Position numbers and translations under genes: made by a program. Shown one piece after another: positions 37,001 through 52,000 of a stretch of 64,000 bases of DNA; the stretch's first letter is position 1, and each line of letters opens with the position of its first letter. Under the pieces are notes generated by a model that was not told where the DNA came from, made no database searches, and worked only from the letters and a program-made list of their open reading frames with translations. The DNA lies in assembly GCA_039566865.1 (NCBI GenBank), contig CM076945.1:6251501-6315500 (forward strand), read 5' to 3'. This DNA comes from Aurelia coerulea (Eukaryota > Cnidaria > Scyphozoa > Semaeostomeae > Ulmaridae).

Positions 37001-40000
37001 TAGATTTGCCCTTCTTCTTTCATTTCATTCAGCACGTAACTTCTCTTAAAAACCACCTTTCACTTGCACAAGGCGAGACTTTGCCCTATTAGTTTCGGGG
37101 AAACCTTTGCGGCTTTGTTTGTTTTGAATTACTGGTTGAGAGAATTTCCTTTGTTTGCAGTCGCTAATCGCTTTGAATTATGGTGTCAATCAAACGCAAC
37201 TGTTGCTATTGTCTTACAAAATCTGCCCTTGTTGAATCACCCAGTACAAAAGTGACAGAAGCACAAACATTACTCAGTTGAACCTTTCGTTTTAAAATGT
37301 ATGAAATTATCGCTCGATTCTTTCGTAGAATAGTTGGAAGGAAGTAGTTATCAGATTCACATTGTCTGCCAAAAAGAAGACGGTAGAGATAATTTTTCCC
37401 CCGCCAGACCAAGGGGGTATAACTGTGTCAAAATTCCATAGCCCTAAATTACGACCCAAACGCAGCAAGAAACATGTAAATGCAATGCACTTAAACATAA
37501 AGCGTAATTTAAATGCTAAATACATCTAATTTCAATACATCTAGCCCAACTACATCTAGCCTAAGTACATGAAACCTTAGACACATCTAACCTACAATCC
37601 TCGCCAAAACCCTTGTCACAAAACGGGAAAAGTAGATCTGAAGAGCAAATACAATGTTGCAGATTTCGCAAATTTCATGCAGTAAGTGTCCTGAGTGAAG
37701 ACAAACAACATTGACTTGGGGGGAAGGGGGTGTTTACGAGATATTTCCGCTGAAGTGGTAGGCACTGTGATTTTTGTCGAAAAATGCTGAAAAACTTAAT
37801 ACATACATGAATGCATCATAATAGATACATAAATCCTAAATACACCAAACCTCTAGCTTTTAAATTAGATGCATCAAGGTTTGCTGTTAGTGGCTTTGCG
37901 CTTAGGTGTATTGCATTTAGATATTTCTTACTGCGTTGTCTCGTAATTTAGGATATCAAATTTTGACACAGTTGTACCCCCATACCAGACAACTTTATGT
38001 AGCAGTATTCGATGAACATTGAACAAGGGACCTTTTACTGCGTTTCTTCAATTGGAACAAATTTTATGAAAATCTTTGAGACAAGCAAAAGTGATCTACG
38101 AATAATTTCCTTAATTTCTGATCAATACTGATTTCTTTTTAATTTCTTTGAATTGCAGGGTCTGTCACGTGATACAATTCCAGGAATTAGGGATAAAGCA
38201 ACAGGTTTGTCTTCTTCCGTACTGTGAATTTAAAGTTTTTGTCGAATGAAGAATGGTGTCATTGTGGGATTAAATTTGTGAATCTAATTGTAAAGTTTTG
38301 TTTCGGATTTCTATTAGTTACAAAATGTTCTGAAGAACAACGTTTCTTGCTTGTACTTCCCTATGATTTAGGAGGAGCCACAAGTCACAGCACAACGTGT
38401 TAATAGCTTAGGCCAAAACCCAAAAGCTCTGGTTTGGAGTTGGAGGCATATTTTGACTTTCAAGATTAATATTTCAACTCTCAGTACGCTAATATCAACG
38501 AATGAGGCATCTATGTTCAAGTTGACTATCGAGGATTATTTCAAAAATTATCGCAGATCGCTCCAAGCTAAGTTCTTATTGCTCCACTGGGTCAAATCTG
38601 TTACCTTTTTTCGGACACCCGGTAGTGTATTACAGTATTTTCCTGACAACTTCTTTGATCTAAGTTTGAATGATAAGGGCATACAGTAGCATCATCCATT
38701 CTTGCTAAATTGTCTCAATAAGCAAATCCTCTTGATAACAAAGACAAGGATAACAATAGGTCTACTATTAGAAGCATAATCCCATTGTCGCCTAAGAACC
38801 ATAGGCCCATTGCCTGCAACCATAATCACTCGTTGTGCATTCCAGAAATGGTTTTTTTGAGTAAACATGAGCATACATCGATAAAAGAAGGATATATCTA
38901 AACTTCTACCTCGGATATTTTATTTGTTTTGTACAGAAACTGAACAGTAAGTGTTTTAATTATACTAAAAAATGCGAGAATTGACTCGCCTCCCAATTGG
39001 CCTCTGCACTAAATAAATGAAATGCCCTAGGCAGACGTTTAGATGTATTCTTCTTTTTTGATATATGCTCATATTTGCTCTTAAAAACCATTTCTGGAAT
39101 GCGCAACCAGCGAGCTAGCTACCTGGGTTTCAGGGCAACGTTTGCGGCTTGCTTTGTTTTGTCTATGAATTGACCAACCAGGCATGGAATTCCCTTTGTC
39201 TGCAGTCACCAATCGCTTTGTATCTACAATCCTGGACAAAATTGTTGAGAAAAATTGACGACGTCATGGCGTACAAACGCATTGTGACAGCACTTAGAAA
39301 CGATGCCCCTTTACCGCCCCCCTCCCCCATTCAATGTTGGGTAATTTTTTGGTGAAGGGCAGCAAACGTCTTCTCATCATAACCAACATTGAACGGGGGG
39401 AAGGGGGGGGGGACGCAGGTTTTCTCAACATATTATATCCAGGATTGTAGGTGTCTATAAAAAGCAGCGGATACTACTGTAACATTATCTGTCCTTGTTG
39501 TGTATGCCTTAACATATAAAGCTGCGAAGTTATTGCAATTCATTGAAGAGTAAGATAATTTCCATTCAGGATAATAACTTCTTTTGCAGGAACATTACAT
39601 GAATTACTATCAACTAAGCCTGAACAAGAGCAAAAGTTACTGACGGCGATTGTAAATAAACTTGGTGACCCAACAAGAAAAGTTGCATCAAGGGCGTCAT
39701 ATCTTTTAGGCCAGTTAGGTAAGCTGTTTTCAATTTACCAGGAAAGGAAAGGAACTGCGTAACATGACGTGAACTGCGTTAAATGACGTCATCAAACACA
39801 AATGACTTCAAGAGAATTATTGGTGGATAACCTTTTTGAGATGAGATGATCAAACTAGCATAATCCTTCGAATCTGCTGTTTCTTTTAGCTTGATTAGTG
39901 TCGGTTCTACTAACATTTCTTTGCTTGATAACGGGCTATGCTTGAAACGTCGTACTTACTTCAATTCGCGTCAAATTGCATATATTTTACGTTATTTACT

Positions 40001-43000
40001 TTCTTATCTTTGTTAGTTCTTGCGTTGAAAAATTTCTCAATCAATCAAAATTTTCGGTTATTGTGTGTCTAACAGAAAGACAAAATTTTCCTGCGGCTAT
40101 TGAACTGCAAGTAGACTTGCCCCAAGTCTATCTCTTGAATCCGCCTTACCGTTTTCTTTTCGGTAGTTTCTGGGTCCGCCATTCCAACAATAGCGGATCC
40201 AGGAACTACCGAAAAGGGAACGGTAAGACGGACCCAAGAGATAAACTTAGAGCAAGTCTAAACTGCAAGCTGCCTGTGCCGCGCTTTTCTTGCATGGTGC
40301 CCTGATAGTATTTAATGCATGCTACTTCATCATTACAGTTATAAAACATCCAAATATGAAACTTGTTGTCATCCAAGAAGTTGAACGACTGGTGTATAGG
40401 GTGAACGTTTCTGCAAAGACACAGTAAGTACATTTGTTTTATCACGGTTTCAATAGCAGCCTCTCTAGATCCCGTTCGGATTTCGGATTTTAACTGTAGA
40501 TTGTCGCATCAGTTCAGTTCGTGTATACCGGTCCATTCAAGTGGCAATCAGTGGCGGACACTTTGCCAAATATTGGGGAGGTGACGCTATTGTTTTAGTT
40601 AAGAAGCATTGGTTATTTCTATTGTTTTCGATTAAAAGATCTTTGTTCTAGCCAACATTCGGGCCCTGGTTCCTTCCAAGTGTCCGCCATTGGTGGCAAT
40701 TTTGTGAGTCTCTTAGTATGTTGGGAAGAGAGGAGGAGATCTGAAATGGGATTATAGCAAATATCTTATCGTTAAGAACACAATATTAACTTCGATACCG
40801 GAAAATACAGGTGAATATTCATCCCACGGAAGGGTTAATATTGTGTTTATCCCCACCAAACCAAAACTTTGCTTATTCTGATAAGGATGGTTTGAAGACT
40901 TCATACGAGCTTGATGGAAATCATAGGATATTTACCAGAAATCATAGGATATTTCCCAGAAATCATAGGATATTTCCCAAAAATCATAGAATATTTCCCA
41001 GTAAACTTAGGATATTTCCCGGGAATCACAGGATATTTCCCAGAAATCATAGGATATTTCCCAAAAACCATAGGATATTTCCCGGAAATCATAGGATTTT
41101 TCCCAGAAATCATAGGATATTTCTCGCAAGGTACGGAAATATAGGTGGATATTTATCCTCACAGGGAAGATGTTTCCTATTGAAAAAATAGAATTGCTTT
41201 CTTTGGTTTGGTATAAACTTTGCTATCAATCGTTGCTCAGTAAGATTCGAAACAGAAATCATAAAGACCTCGAAAGAGATACAACAGAGATTTGAAAGAA
41301 ATTCACCGATTTTCATTTTTCGTTCACCAGCTATGAATGCGAATGTCTCGTGATCTACTGAAGAGTCTTTTTTTAAAGGGAATCTAAGCATATATAAGCC
41401 TGCGATAAAAATAACTATGCGAAGACAATAAGCTATGACACGTGCCGCACCATATTTAGGCAACTGATCTACGTCAACAGGAAATCTTGATATCTGATAG
41501 GCTAGAGTTTGATCACAAGTGGCTTGAGCCACTTTTATATGCTTACATCCCCTTTAACAAGGGTGTTAGTGTTTCGACAATCCGATAAAACGGTTGGCGT
41601 TTCTTCTTTTTTGGTTCGATGTTATTTGTAGATCTTGTTGTCATTTTTCGGCTGAGAATGATGCTCATTTCAATCAAAATACTATTTTTCTATTCATATA
41701 AAATATTTACAATAAATCTTACATTCTACTATTCCTATCTAATTACTATACCAGGTGACCCAGAAAAAAGTGACCCAACGCAATCTTTTACAGAAAATTA
41801 AGTAAGTGGCCGATTGAAATATTTCAAACGTTTTTGTGTCGCCAAAGGACTAGCCTATGCTATAAGTATTTTTTGCAATTTTTTTGGCACGGTAAATTTC
41901 CAAAATTAAGGATTTTGAGGATAAGGGCATGCCTGAAATCTTCAAAAACTCCTCAAAAACAGGGGATTGATTTACAGCCATTTCAGATTTTCAAAACGAC
42001 AAGGAGCGTGTTACGTTTCAACCTGGGAAAAGGTAACCCAGTCAGAAGTCTTCAGAGCAAGTTTATAGTCGCTAGGTACTTAAAGATATTCTCAGGCAAA
42101 ATAAAACACGCTCCTCGTTGTTTCGAAGACCTGAAATGGCTTCAAATCGATCCCCAGTTTTTGACGACTTTTTGAGGATTTCAAGCCTGCCCTTTTTCTC
42201 GAAATCCTTAATTTAGGAGCTTTACCGTAACCAAAAAAATGCAAAAAATACTCATAATGTAGGTCAGTCGTTTAGCGACAGAACAACGCTTGAAATATTT
42301 CAATCAGCCACTTACTTTTTTGTCTATGACAGATTGCGTTGGGTCACTTTTTTCTGGGTCACCTGGTGCAACACCACAGGGACGATACCAAGGAGAGCAA
42401 ACAACAATAACTACCCCATGGCCAATTCATAAAGACATGCAGTGTTAAACTACAGACAACTACACTACGATACAAACGATTAAAAACTAATGGATACTAA
42501 ACTAATGGATTCCGCCTGATATTAGATGTCGGGTCAGGGTTGGGATAAATTGAAGAAAATCTCGAGCGCAACTCGCTCTGTAAATAAGAATAAAATGCCT
42601 GACATCTAATGTAAAATGGAATTTACGAAGAAAGAGAACATTTATGCAAAGGGACTTGGTGGTTGCTTAGTACTGAAGTTTGAAAAGATCTCAACCAAAC
42701 CGACCAGTTTCATGAATGAAACGTAAAGTCAACTCGAGTATCTTTCTGTTCAAGTCATCAGAAGGTCTTGATCACCATATCAAAATACTGAATATATATT
42801 AAGCAATATTTGATTCCACAATGGAGATAACCAAGAATTTCAAATTCATCTTTCCTCCTTTAGATACTATGCAATTTGCTTTTTGAACCAGTTAATACTT
42901 ACGAAAAATGAAAGTGCAACTGCAAGCAAATTGATTGCCATCTACTTCTCCTTTTTCAAGGTTTGTCTTTATATTCATTTCATTTTTAAATGAATTTTGG

Positions 43001-46000
43001 TATTATGTACCATCAAATTTATATTATTTAAGTGACAGCAATTAGCATCGCTACTTAGAGGTCAAGAAAGTGTGGGAGCACGGGAACACCGCTCCCAGGA
43101 AGTTTTTTGAAAGTTATTTCGCTTCATGAAAATTCTTCATCCTTCAAAAACTTTCTTATTACTATCAAAATTGTGTTCAAATTCGTGCAAATCATATAAT
43201 TCAGTAGTTTTTGTACTGTTTTTCCAATTAAAGAGAATCGAGTTCATTTCCTTACTGTGTACTGTTCATTTCCTATGCTGTGTAGTTAAGCCACTTTTAT
43301 CTTGAGGAAATTTTCAGTTGTAAACATGCCCTCCAAGGAAGGAATCATTTTCTTTTCCATTGCATTTTTTTCAAGAGGATTTCCACATTATCGTTGAGCA
43401 CGAAGCTACGTTTATCACCACAAGATGTGCATGCGTATTGATATTTTCTTACTAATTGATTGGTTGATCAATTGCTTGATCGATTGATTGAATCACTGAT
43501 TATCTGCTCATTCTATAAATTGATTGTTTTTTGTTGTAGGCCTTTGCAACCAAGGAATCATCAGAAACTAAGATGTTGAGTGCGCTACTGTCTGGAGTAA
43601 ACAGAGCTTTTCCTTACACTCACGGTTTGTATTTACGTTATCGTGTTTCATTGTCTATGAATTAATTAATGACTGAATTATTGATTGATTAATTTAGGAT
43701 CATGGAAAGGTATTGTGACCATGTAAGCACAGCGGCTTTGTGGGGGCATGCCAATTTCACGTGATATTTCATGTGATTACTTTGGTAAAGGAGCACACAA
43801 CGTGGCAAGGAGTGATCTAAACAGACTGGTGACTTACTTGCGGTTGCGCTTTGGGAGCTGAACTTTTAGTTTGCATGTGTTCAGTTAAATTATGCCAATC
43901 ACTGCGCGCTCGTCGAGGCTCGTTGTCAGCATCGTATCAGCATATTTTGACAAGAGTGTATACGCAGCTGTACTTACATGGACACATTTCCTTTAAGCTT
44001 ATAATTACATCTTTACATTTTTCACTATTCAATATCATGGGAACCATGGATTGGTATCTTTACCAGGTTTTTCATGTTGACATTGCTTATCAATTCTTAA
44101 GAAATTTCTAACATTACCATTTCAGTACATCTCATTAATGTACGTTCAATACCTCTCTGAGTTTGAAATAGAATTTTGCCATTATGCATTTCTGAGAACA
44201 ATGAATTTCTACGTTCCATGTCTGGCGCAATGCTTCCTAGTTTTCAGAAGCCTTTCTGAAGCCTTTCTGGACCTTCCATTTAAAGTAGTGGCACTCGTTA
44301 TTTTGATCGGCTATCGACTGAATTTTCCGATTATTTGCTCGTTCGTTCTAAATTAATGGTGTATTTCTTTCAAGGTGATGATGAAAAGTATGATGAGCAG
44401 TTAGATATGCTGTTTAAAGTTTGTCATACGAGCAACTTTCAGACCAGTGTGCAGGTACAGTTTATCAATTTCATATATCATTTTGCTGCATGCTTGCAGA
44501 TTTAATCTGCGACAATTCGTGGTCTATTTCCTCCTTGTCGATTTAGAGTTTGCTTTCAGAAATTACTGTAGGCTAGTGTCAATATTTATAAAAATTTAGA
44601 GAACGAAGCATAGAGCATCTCCAACAAATCCATGCCATGCGATGTATTAGTGTTGCAACATCATTAAGATGTAAAATTTGTTTTTATACAGGCGCTGATG
44701 TTATTATTTCAAGTCATGGAATCAAGGTACTGTAATATATAATTGCTGTATCCGAAAAAATGCATGTCTGCATTGAATGATTTTAAATGTGGCAAACTCA
44801 TGCTCATCAGAAATGTTTAGAAGCAAAAGAGGCCTAAAATTTAAGAAACTGGCCATCAAAGCCCGGACCTCAGCTTTTATAAGATTGCCTGTACTTCGTC
44901 TTAATTGAACCATGGACTCGGCCTGGCATCAGAGAAACTCTTTCAAGAAACATCAATGCGGGCCACTACTAATTATGTGTGTTAATGATGCATATGTACG
45001 TTTTCGTCTGATACAAGATACACACAACTGCAAATCGTCAGATATGATCTGAAAAACAAGAAATTAGAATATAAAAATTCCTTTTGAAATTAGTCGCACA
45101 GAAGGCCTAATAAAACCTGTTTCAAATACTCAATGAAAAAAAGCAAACATTTTCAACGCTAGAGGTCGATATGAATAGGAGGAAATGTTATTCACTAGGC
45201 ATTGTTTGAAAGACCATATTGAAGATAAATTCGAACATCAAGTCAGCTCGGGGGCATATGTTTGAAAATCTTGATTTCTTTCTTGTAGGAAATCGGTCTC
45301 AGACCGGTATTACAGAGTTTTGTATGAAAAGTTACTTGATCATGGAATAAATTCAACCTCAAAAAGGACAATGTTTCTAAATTTAGTTTACAAATCAATG
45401 AAAGTGGATCCATCAGTAAACAGGGTAAAGGTATGTGGCCTAGTTGCTGGTTTGTTATCATTTTTTCGATTAAAACTGCCGGGTGTCCCAAAAAAAGTAC
45501 TCCCGTTTGAAAAATCATCAAAATTTGATTACACGGCCGATCCTCAATTTTCTTTTTTGTCAAGTAGATCATGGACCAAGTTATTTTCCAAGATATGGCT
45601 GATTTTGTAATTGGTTTGAAAATTAGCAAAATTAGCTCTTTTTAGGGCTACCTGGCTTTGAATCAAATTGCAAAAAAGCACTGATAATGGTCAGATCAAT
45701 TTCTTTGTGCATGTAAAGCTTTTAGTTTGGCCATAAGTGACAGAACGAAATGCGCACTATCATTTGAGACTTCAATGATGACAAAAAATCTGAAAATTTT
45801 TACTCTTAGGCAAGATTGAGTATTTTACTTAAAAGCTATTGCTCAAAGTAAGGTTTTTCAATGTGTAATTTGTCTACCTTGCTGTATCAAAAGCAAACAT
45901 TTATCATCTATGGATATTTTTTGGGTCTTTGACAAAATGACTCAAAAAGAAAATGTTATCAAGGCTTTGATAATCAATTTTTGGTGATTTTTCAAACAGG

Positions 46001-49000
46001 AGTACTTTTTTTGGGGTAGCTATGAATACTGTTCGTGGAGGTTTGCCTAACACCAAATTGGCAGTTTTGTGATAATTTCAAGAACTCTAATTTACATCAG
46101 TACAAGTCAGTCAGATTCGACAAGATATTGCTGAATTAATTACTTTTACCAAGCATTGACAAGAAATAGACTTTCATTTAAAGCAAGGGCAGCTTGTAAG
46201 GGATTTGCAGCAAGAACAGCTATCAGGAATTTTTTAGATATTTTTAAAATAACTGAGTTAACGAATCAGTGAGAAAAATTATCATCCACTTAAGGGATAT
46301 CAGTACCTTCCGTCTCCCTCCAGTTTACCTCGATACTGCGTACCTGCGATGTTTCGCAGGATTTGAGGCGTGTAAAGACAAATTGATAGTTATATTCTTG
46401 TCATTTTATAGGCATTTGTTAAAAGGCTGTTGCAAGTTGGATCCTGTGAAGAACCTAATTTTGTGTGCGGCTTACTCTACCTTCTATCAGAGGTTAGTAA
46501 AGTTTATACCTTTGTGGCATATGATAGGAATTTATGGATTTTATTATCTTATTATCTTAGGCCCAGTTTAAACATCGTTTTTTGCCGTATCGAATTCAAT
46601 TGATGCTGCTAAAAACTTCCAAGTGTTAATTACCTTCGACATAAAAACGATGTCTAAATCATCTTCCGTTTTGAATAGATAAAACGGCAGGAGGTCAATA
46701 GCAGCATAGGTTCCAAATCTTTAAAAAGGTTGGTGTAAAATTCAATGACCTATTCTTTGAGCTGAATGGCTTCAAAGAAACGTTTGCTATTTTGCTATGC
46801 TTCTGCCGTTAAACTTTTCGGAAATCTTCAATATTTTCAGAATTTAAGTGTTTTACTTCTTTTTCGACCGTTCAAGAAAAATTTTCAAAAAAATTTAAAA
46901 CTATCGTAATGTCTAAACTGTTTGATGTAACATGAAATGATTTCCAAGAGAAGCTTAGTTTATTAATGTCTACAATGTAGCATCAAGCAAATCTCTGTCA
47001 CTTTTGTTGCTCATCATTTAAAAATTTGATGACGTCATATCCTCAAATGTGCTGAAATATAAAATGCGCTGTAATTTCGAAAAATATTCAAAATTTCCAA
47101 AAAGTCTATCGGTAGAATTATAGATAGGTAGCTAAAGTTGCTTTCAAGCCATTCATTTAGAAGAGGTGATATAATTTTGAGACACGGCAGATTCTGCCGT
47201 TTTCAATACTCTTCAATTCGATTTGTAAACTAGGCCTCAATAATTTATAAGTTGCGAATGAGTTTTTGTCAAGAAAAAGAGTCAGGCCTCCAGCTAGCAA
47301 AATGATTTAAGAACTTCAAGAATACCACATTTTGAATGCAGTCGGTTATACAGTTTTCCTTTTTCGTTTATCTTGATCTGATATAGAGGAAATGAGTTAC
47401 TATTCAATAGACAATGGAAGCGTTTGAAAAAGTCGCAATGTATTTTCATTTTATTACATATAGGAAAAATTGGCTTCAAGAAAGCGTACATTCTTTGATA
47501 TAAAACTAGCCATCCCTTACAATGTAGGTGGTCGCTTGTGAAACGACGTTTAGATTTGGATAACAATTTTCTCCTTATTTTTCTGTTTGTGATTAATTCA
47601 TATTCATGGTACCATGCAGGTGCTCAAAGTTACTCCCGGTCTCAAGAGTCTCACAATGCAGCCTGAGGTAAGCCTTTGAAGTGATCATCGATTTAATGTC
47701 AGTTGTTTTTGTATTATTATACTGGTTTGATTAAGGCCAAGCCAATTTCACAAGACAAAAACGAAGAGTACTTTAGTACGCAGCTTATTGCATGGTCCAT
47801 CTTGCAAGTTTTGTGAACTCTGACATAAATACCAACCAGATGTGTGTTACCATGGCGTCTTAAAGGGGCTCCGTCGCCAAAATGTAAACAAAACGATGAT
47901 TTGGCAGTTTTTTGAAAGGTGATATCACACAGGATTTCATATTTTTTTCAAAATGAAAGTTGCTGTTTGGGCATTAATCCTTGTACTTCACTAAGGAACA
48001 AACCAAACATTCATATCTTCTATGATTGCTCGGATATAAGTGGATTTGAAACGGTCACTTTGTGGTGGCTTGGGTGAAGCCACCAAACAAACTGCAGAAA
48101 ACAATGGATGAACAATGGATAATCCCCGACACGTGCGAGTTTACGGATTTGTTTACTGTTTGACGACTGAGCCCCTTTAAGAATAGCTAAAAGGTTCATT
48201 GTACATCCACAGGAAAGTAAATCGCAAACGGAATAAACGGGAGCTTGGAAGTAGCTGTGCTATAATTGGTGACACGTGCGATTTTACAGATTTATTTATT
48301 GTTTGGCGACGGAGCCCCTTTAACATTGATTTCGAGAATGGTATCAGTAATGGAGATGATATTCTGTCCACCTTTGAATGGCAATGCCTCATTGTGCTGT
48401 TTCGAGATTCTGAGTGAGATTTCTTTGGATGCTTTCGTGTGATTTTAGAATGGCTCATAATCAGCACAGCTACTTCCAAGCTCCCGTTTATTCCGTTTGC
48501 GATTTACTTTCTTGTGGATGTGCAATGAACCTTTTAGCCATTCTTAAAGAGAGTGTAAGCATATAAAAGTGGCTCAAGCCACTTGCGGTCACAGTCTAGC
48601 CAATCACATATCAGTATTTCCTGTTGACTTCGATAAGTTACCCAAATATGGTTCGGCACGTTGTCTTTGCACTGCTATTTTCATCAAAGGCTTATATATG
48701 CTTAGATTCCCTTAAAAAGATCAGAATCGAACGATATTTTGATAAATTTTGTAGAATTCGTGAATATGCACAATAGTGATGGAAGCTCTTACGTTACTCA
48801 ATCGAAGCAGCTTTCGTATAAAAACCTATATATATATCGCTCAATCCAGGCTCTTTTGTAGAATAGCTAAAAGGTTAGACTTATGACTTTTCGTCCCTTG
48901 TTTCCCTGCGTTCTTTGTTTTGCTGATCCAAGTGATATCAGCAAATACCCATTGACCAAGTGATTTCTATTGGCCAAGTGATATCAGCAAATCAAAGAAC

Positions 49001-52000
49001 GCAGGGAAACAATACTGAAAGGTTTATCAATGGCGATAACTACGAATATGTAATCTGTCTAGACTCGGGCATTTGGTCTCTCGTTGCTGTCTCTATGCTA
49101 TTTGATGGCCTATAATTCATGAGATGATTTTTTTATTATTGTCAGGAAGGTGACGATGATGAACACTTTGAAGACATTACAGAAGATAAATTCAAAGCCC
49201 CAAATGAAGATTTAGCAGATAACAAGGAAGACAATAGTGAAACGAAAGAAATCCCCCACACCCAATCAGGATGGACTTTTCGCAGTCATACAGTAAACAG
49301 GACTGAATATGACGTAAACTGTCGGAATCCCCTTTATTGTGGTGCCCAGTTCTCGTGTACTTGGGAGATGTATCCACTTTTGAGGCATTTTCATCCTTCT
49401 GTCAATCGGTTTGCTGAGTCCGTCCTTCAGGTAATCAATTTTTATTATCATTATCAGGTAATCAATTTTTATTATTTATGTTTTAAGATTTGGAGCCTAT
49501 GCTGCAAGTAAATGAATAAAATTAAAATACGAAAAAATTCCTACTCTACAAGAAAAGTACACAGGCTACGCTACAATCACATAGGCATAAACAGTACTTC
49601 TACACTATATAATAATCAATCTCTATCTATAAGGAACACATTTAAGGCAGAGCGTTTGTCATAATACTGTTTTTAACAGTTTTTAACACAACATTTAATA
49701 TACAACTGACCGCTCTAGCATTTTAAAAATTATTGAAGTAAAAATTAATTCATGCAAAATGCATTAACGCAACAGCAATTGAACGTTATTTGTTATCAAT
49801 TGTGCTCTTTTTTACACCATGCGTGATTGCAGGGGTCAATGTTAAGATAATTGATCTTGTTTTGTAGTAAATATTCAAGGAAATGTGCAAAGAGTTGAAT
49901 AGAATTGGACTTATGTTCTCTCTCGCGATAGTGGACAGGGGGACAATTGCACTCATAAGCTGTCCTTGAAAGCAAACCGTAAATTTAGTTCAAGAAAGCT
50001 GTAAGAAACTCTCCCTAAGAACGAAAAATTGTTAAACAGCACCACGAACTGCATCCTCTGTAAGTTGCTCATCATTTCTTTGAAGACGACCTTCCTTTTC
50101 ATCGGCCTATCTATCCGCTAAAGATTGGAAATGATTTGAACAGCTTCCAAGCTTGTAGAGTTGATATATTTTGATAATTAAACGAGTCATGCTGAAAATC
50201 GCAGAGCGACGTTATATTTTGTAATGTCTATGTTTACCCCAACTTCGATTTTTGAGCGCAAATTTTAAAAAAAGTCCTGTCTTTCAGAAACCCATGTTTG
50301 ACCTCAGCCTATTGTTCTTTGTTGATTACTGTATTGTTTTCCAGTTGTTCTCACAACAATTCAGGGTCTGAGTTTCTTATAAAATAGTTTCTTAAAGGTG
50401 GGACTTTACTGTTCTGTGAACTGTATTCTGTATGCAAGGGTCTGTATTTATAAAGAACTATAAAAGCGCTTCTATTGGTGGGCATTTCCACTTCACAACT
50501 AATTTGAGACAGATTTTGAGCATTTATATATTGTTTGTAATACTTCGTATTTACGTTGTCTGTTGTGACTAATGCCTAAAATTTCTTTCTTCACAGGACA
50601 CTTCCATCGATTACAAAGGGGACCCTCTCCAAGACTTCACAATAGTTCGGTAGGCGCACAGTTTTTGCTAGTTTTGTAGAACTGAGACCCGGTTTACATT
50701 GTACTGGTACAACTTTGGATTTGCAACGAAAGTGTAGCGGATCAGCCCCCCGTCTACACTGTTCATTCTAACCAGTAATTCTATTGTTCCTTATATCTAT
50801 ACCGGGTGATCCAACAAAAACTTTACGAGCTAGATTGCACATAACTTCCTGAAACAAAACGTTATGAACAAAAACAAGGTATCAGCATATAGCTGAAAGG
50901 CTCAGCTATCTTTTGAGATGTTGCTTGGCCAGTTTAAGTTATGCTTACTGTCCGAAAGAACAGTTTCGAAAATATGGAAAATTATTGATTCTTGGACAAT
51001 TCCTTCGTTTTTCAGTCCATGTTTTGGAAGATGTGAAAAAAGCTGAATTCCAAATTTGCTTTGGAGCACGAAACTTAAATGAATGAGGAACAGAGGTCAA
51101 TCATTTTGTAAACAAAAAATTTCTCCAGATGACTTCAAATCCATCACCACGTTGGGTTATTATAAAATGTTGACCGGAAAATGATGGCGATTATTTCACT
51201 CAAAATGAGGAATCCGGGATTTGAAATTTTCTTTGAATCTGGTTTTTGGATGGTAATCATTACTTGAAATGACCATGCATCATCTCAAAAGATAGCTAAG
51301 CCTTTCAACTAAACTGTGATACAAAGCAGTTGAAAATTGCGTTTGATTTCAGAGAGCCATTTATTATCTAGCTCATGAAGTTGTTTTTGCGTCACACGGT
51401 AGAATAATTTCGTGTTTGGAGCTATGTAAATGCCCTTGAACCGTAACAACTTTGTAACAGATCAAAACTGAGCATAGGCTCAAAATCTTTGAAAAGGTTG
51501 GTGTAAAATTCAATGACCCATTTCTTTGAACTGAATGACTTCAAAAAAACTTTAGCTATTTTGCTATAATTCTACCGTTGGACTTTTCTGAAATCCTCAA
51601 AATTTTCAGATTTAGATTGTTTTTCGTCTTCTTCAAGAATTCAAGAAAAAATTGGAAGAAAAAACTTAAAACCATCGTCATTTCTAAACTGTTTGATGTA
51701 ACATGAAATGATTTAAAAGAAAACTATTGTTTACGAATGTCTACAGTATGGTATCAAGCAGAAGTCTTTCGCTCTTCTGGTTTGTGATTTAGAAATTTGA
51801 TGACGTCACATCCTCAAATAAGTTAGAATGTGAAATACCATGTAATTTTGAAAGGTATTCGAAATCTCTTAAAAGTCCAACGGTAGAATTATAGGTAAGT
51901 AGCTAAAATTTCTCTCAAGCCATTCAACTAGAAGGAATAAGTCATAGACTTTTACACCCACCTTTTATGCTGATTTAAAGAATTGGAACCTATGCTTGAA

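Noticed and set aside
36601..37255. Two antiparallel frames encoding nearly the same Cys/Leu-rich peptide
   Set aside because: They are mirror images produced by the arms of the foldback element, not genes.
40811..41191. 126-codon repetitive frame (NHRIFPR repeats)
   Set aside because: Produced by the 21-bp minisatellite; both strands are open, and it lies within a CEBPZ intron.
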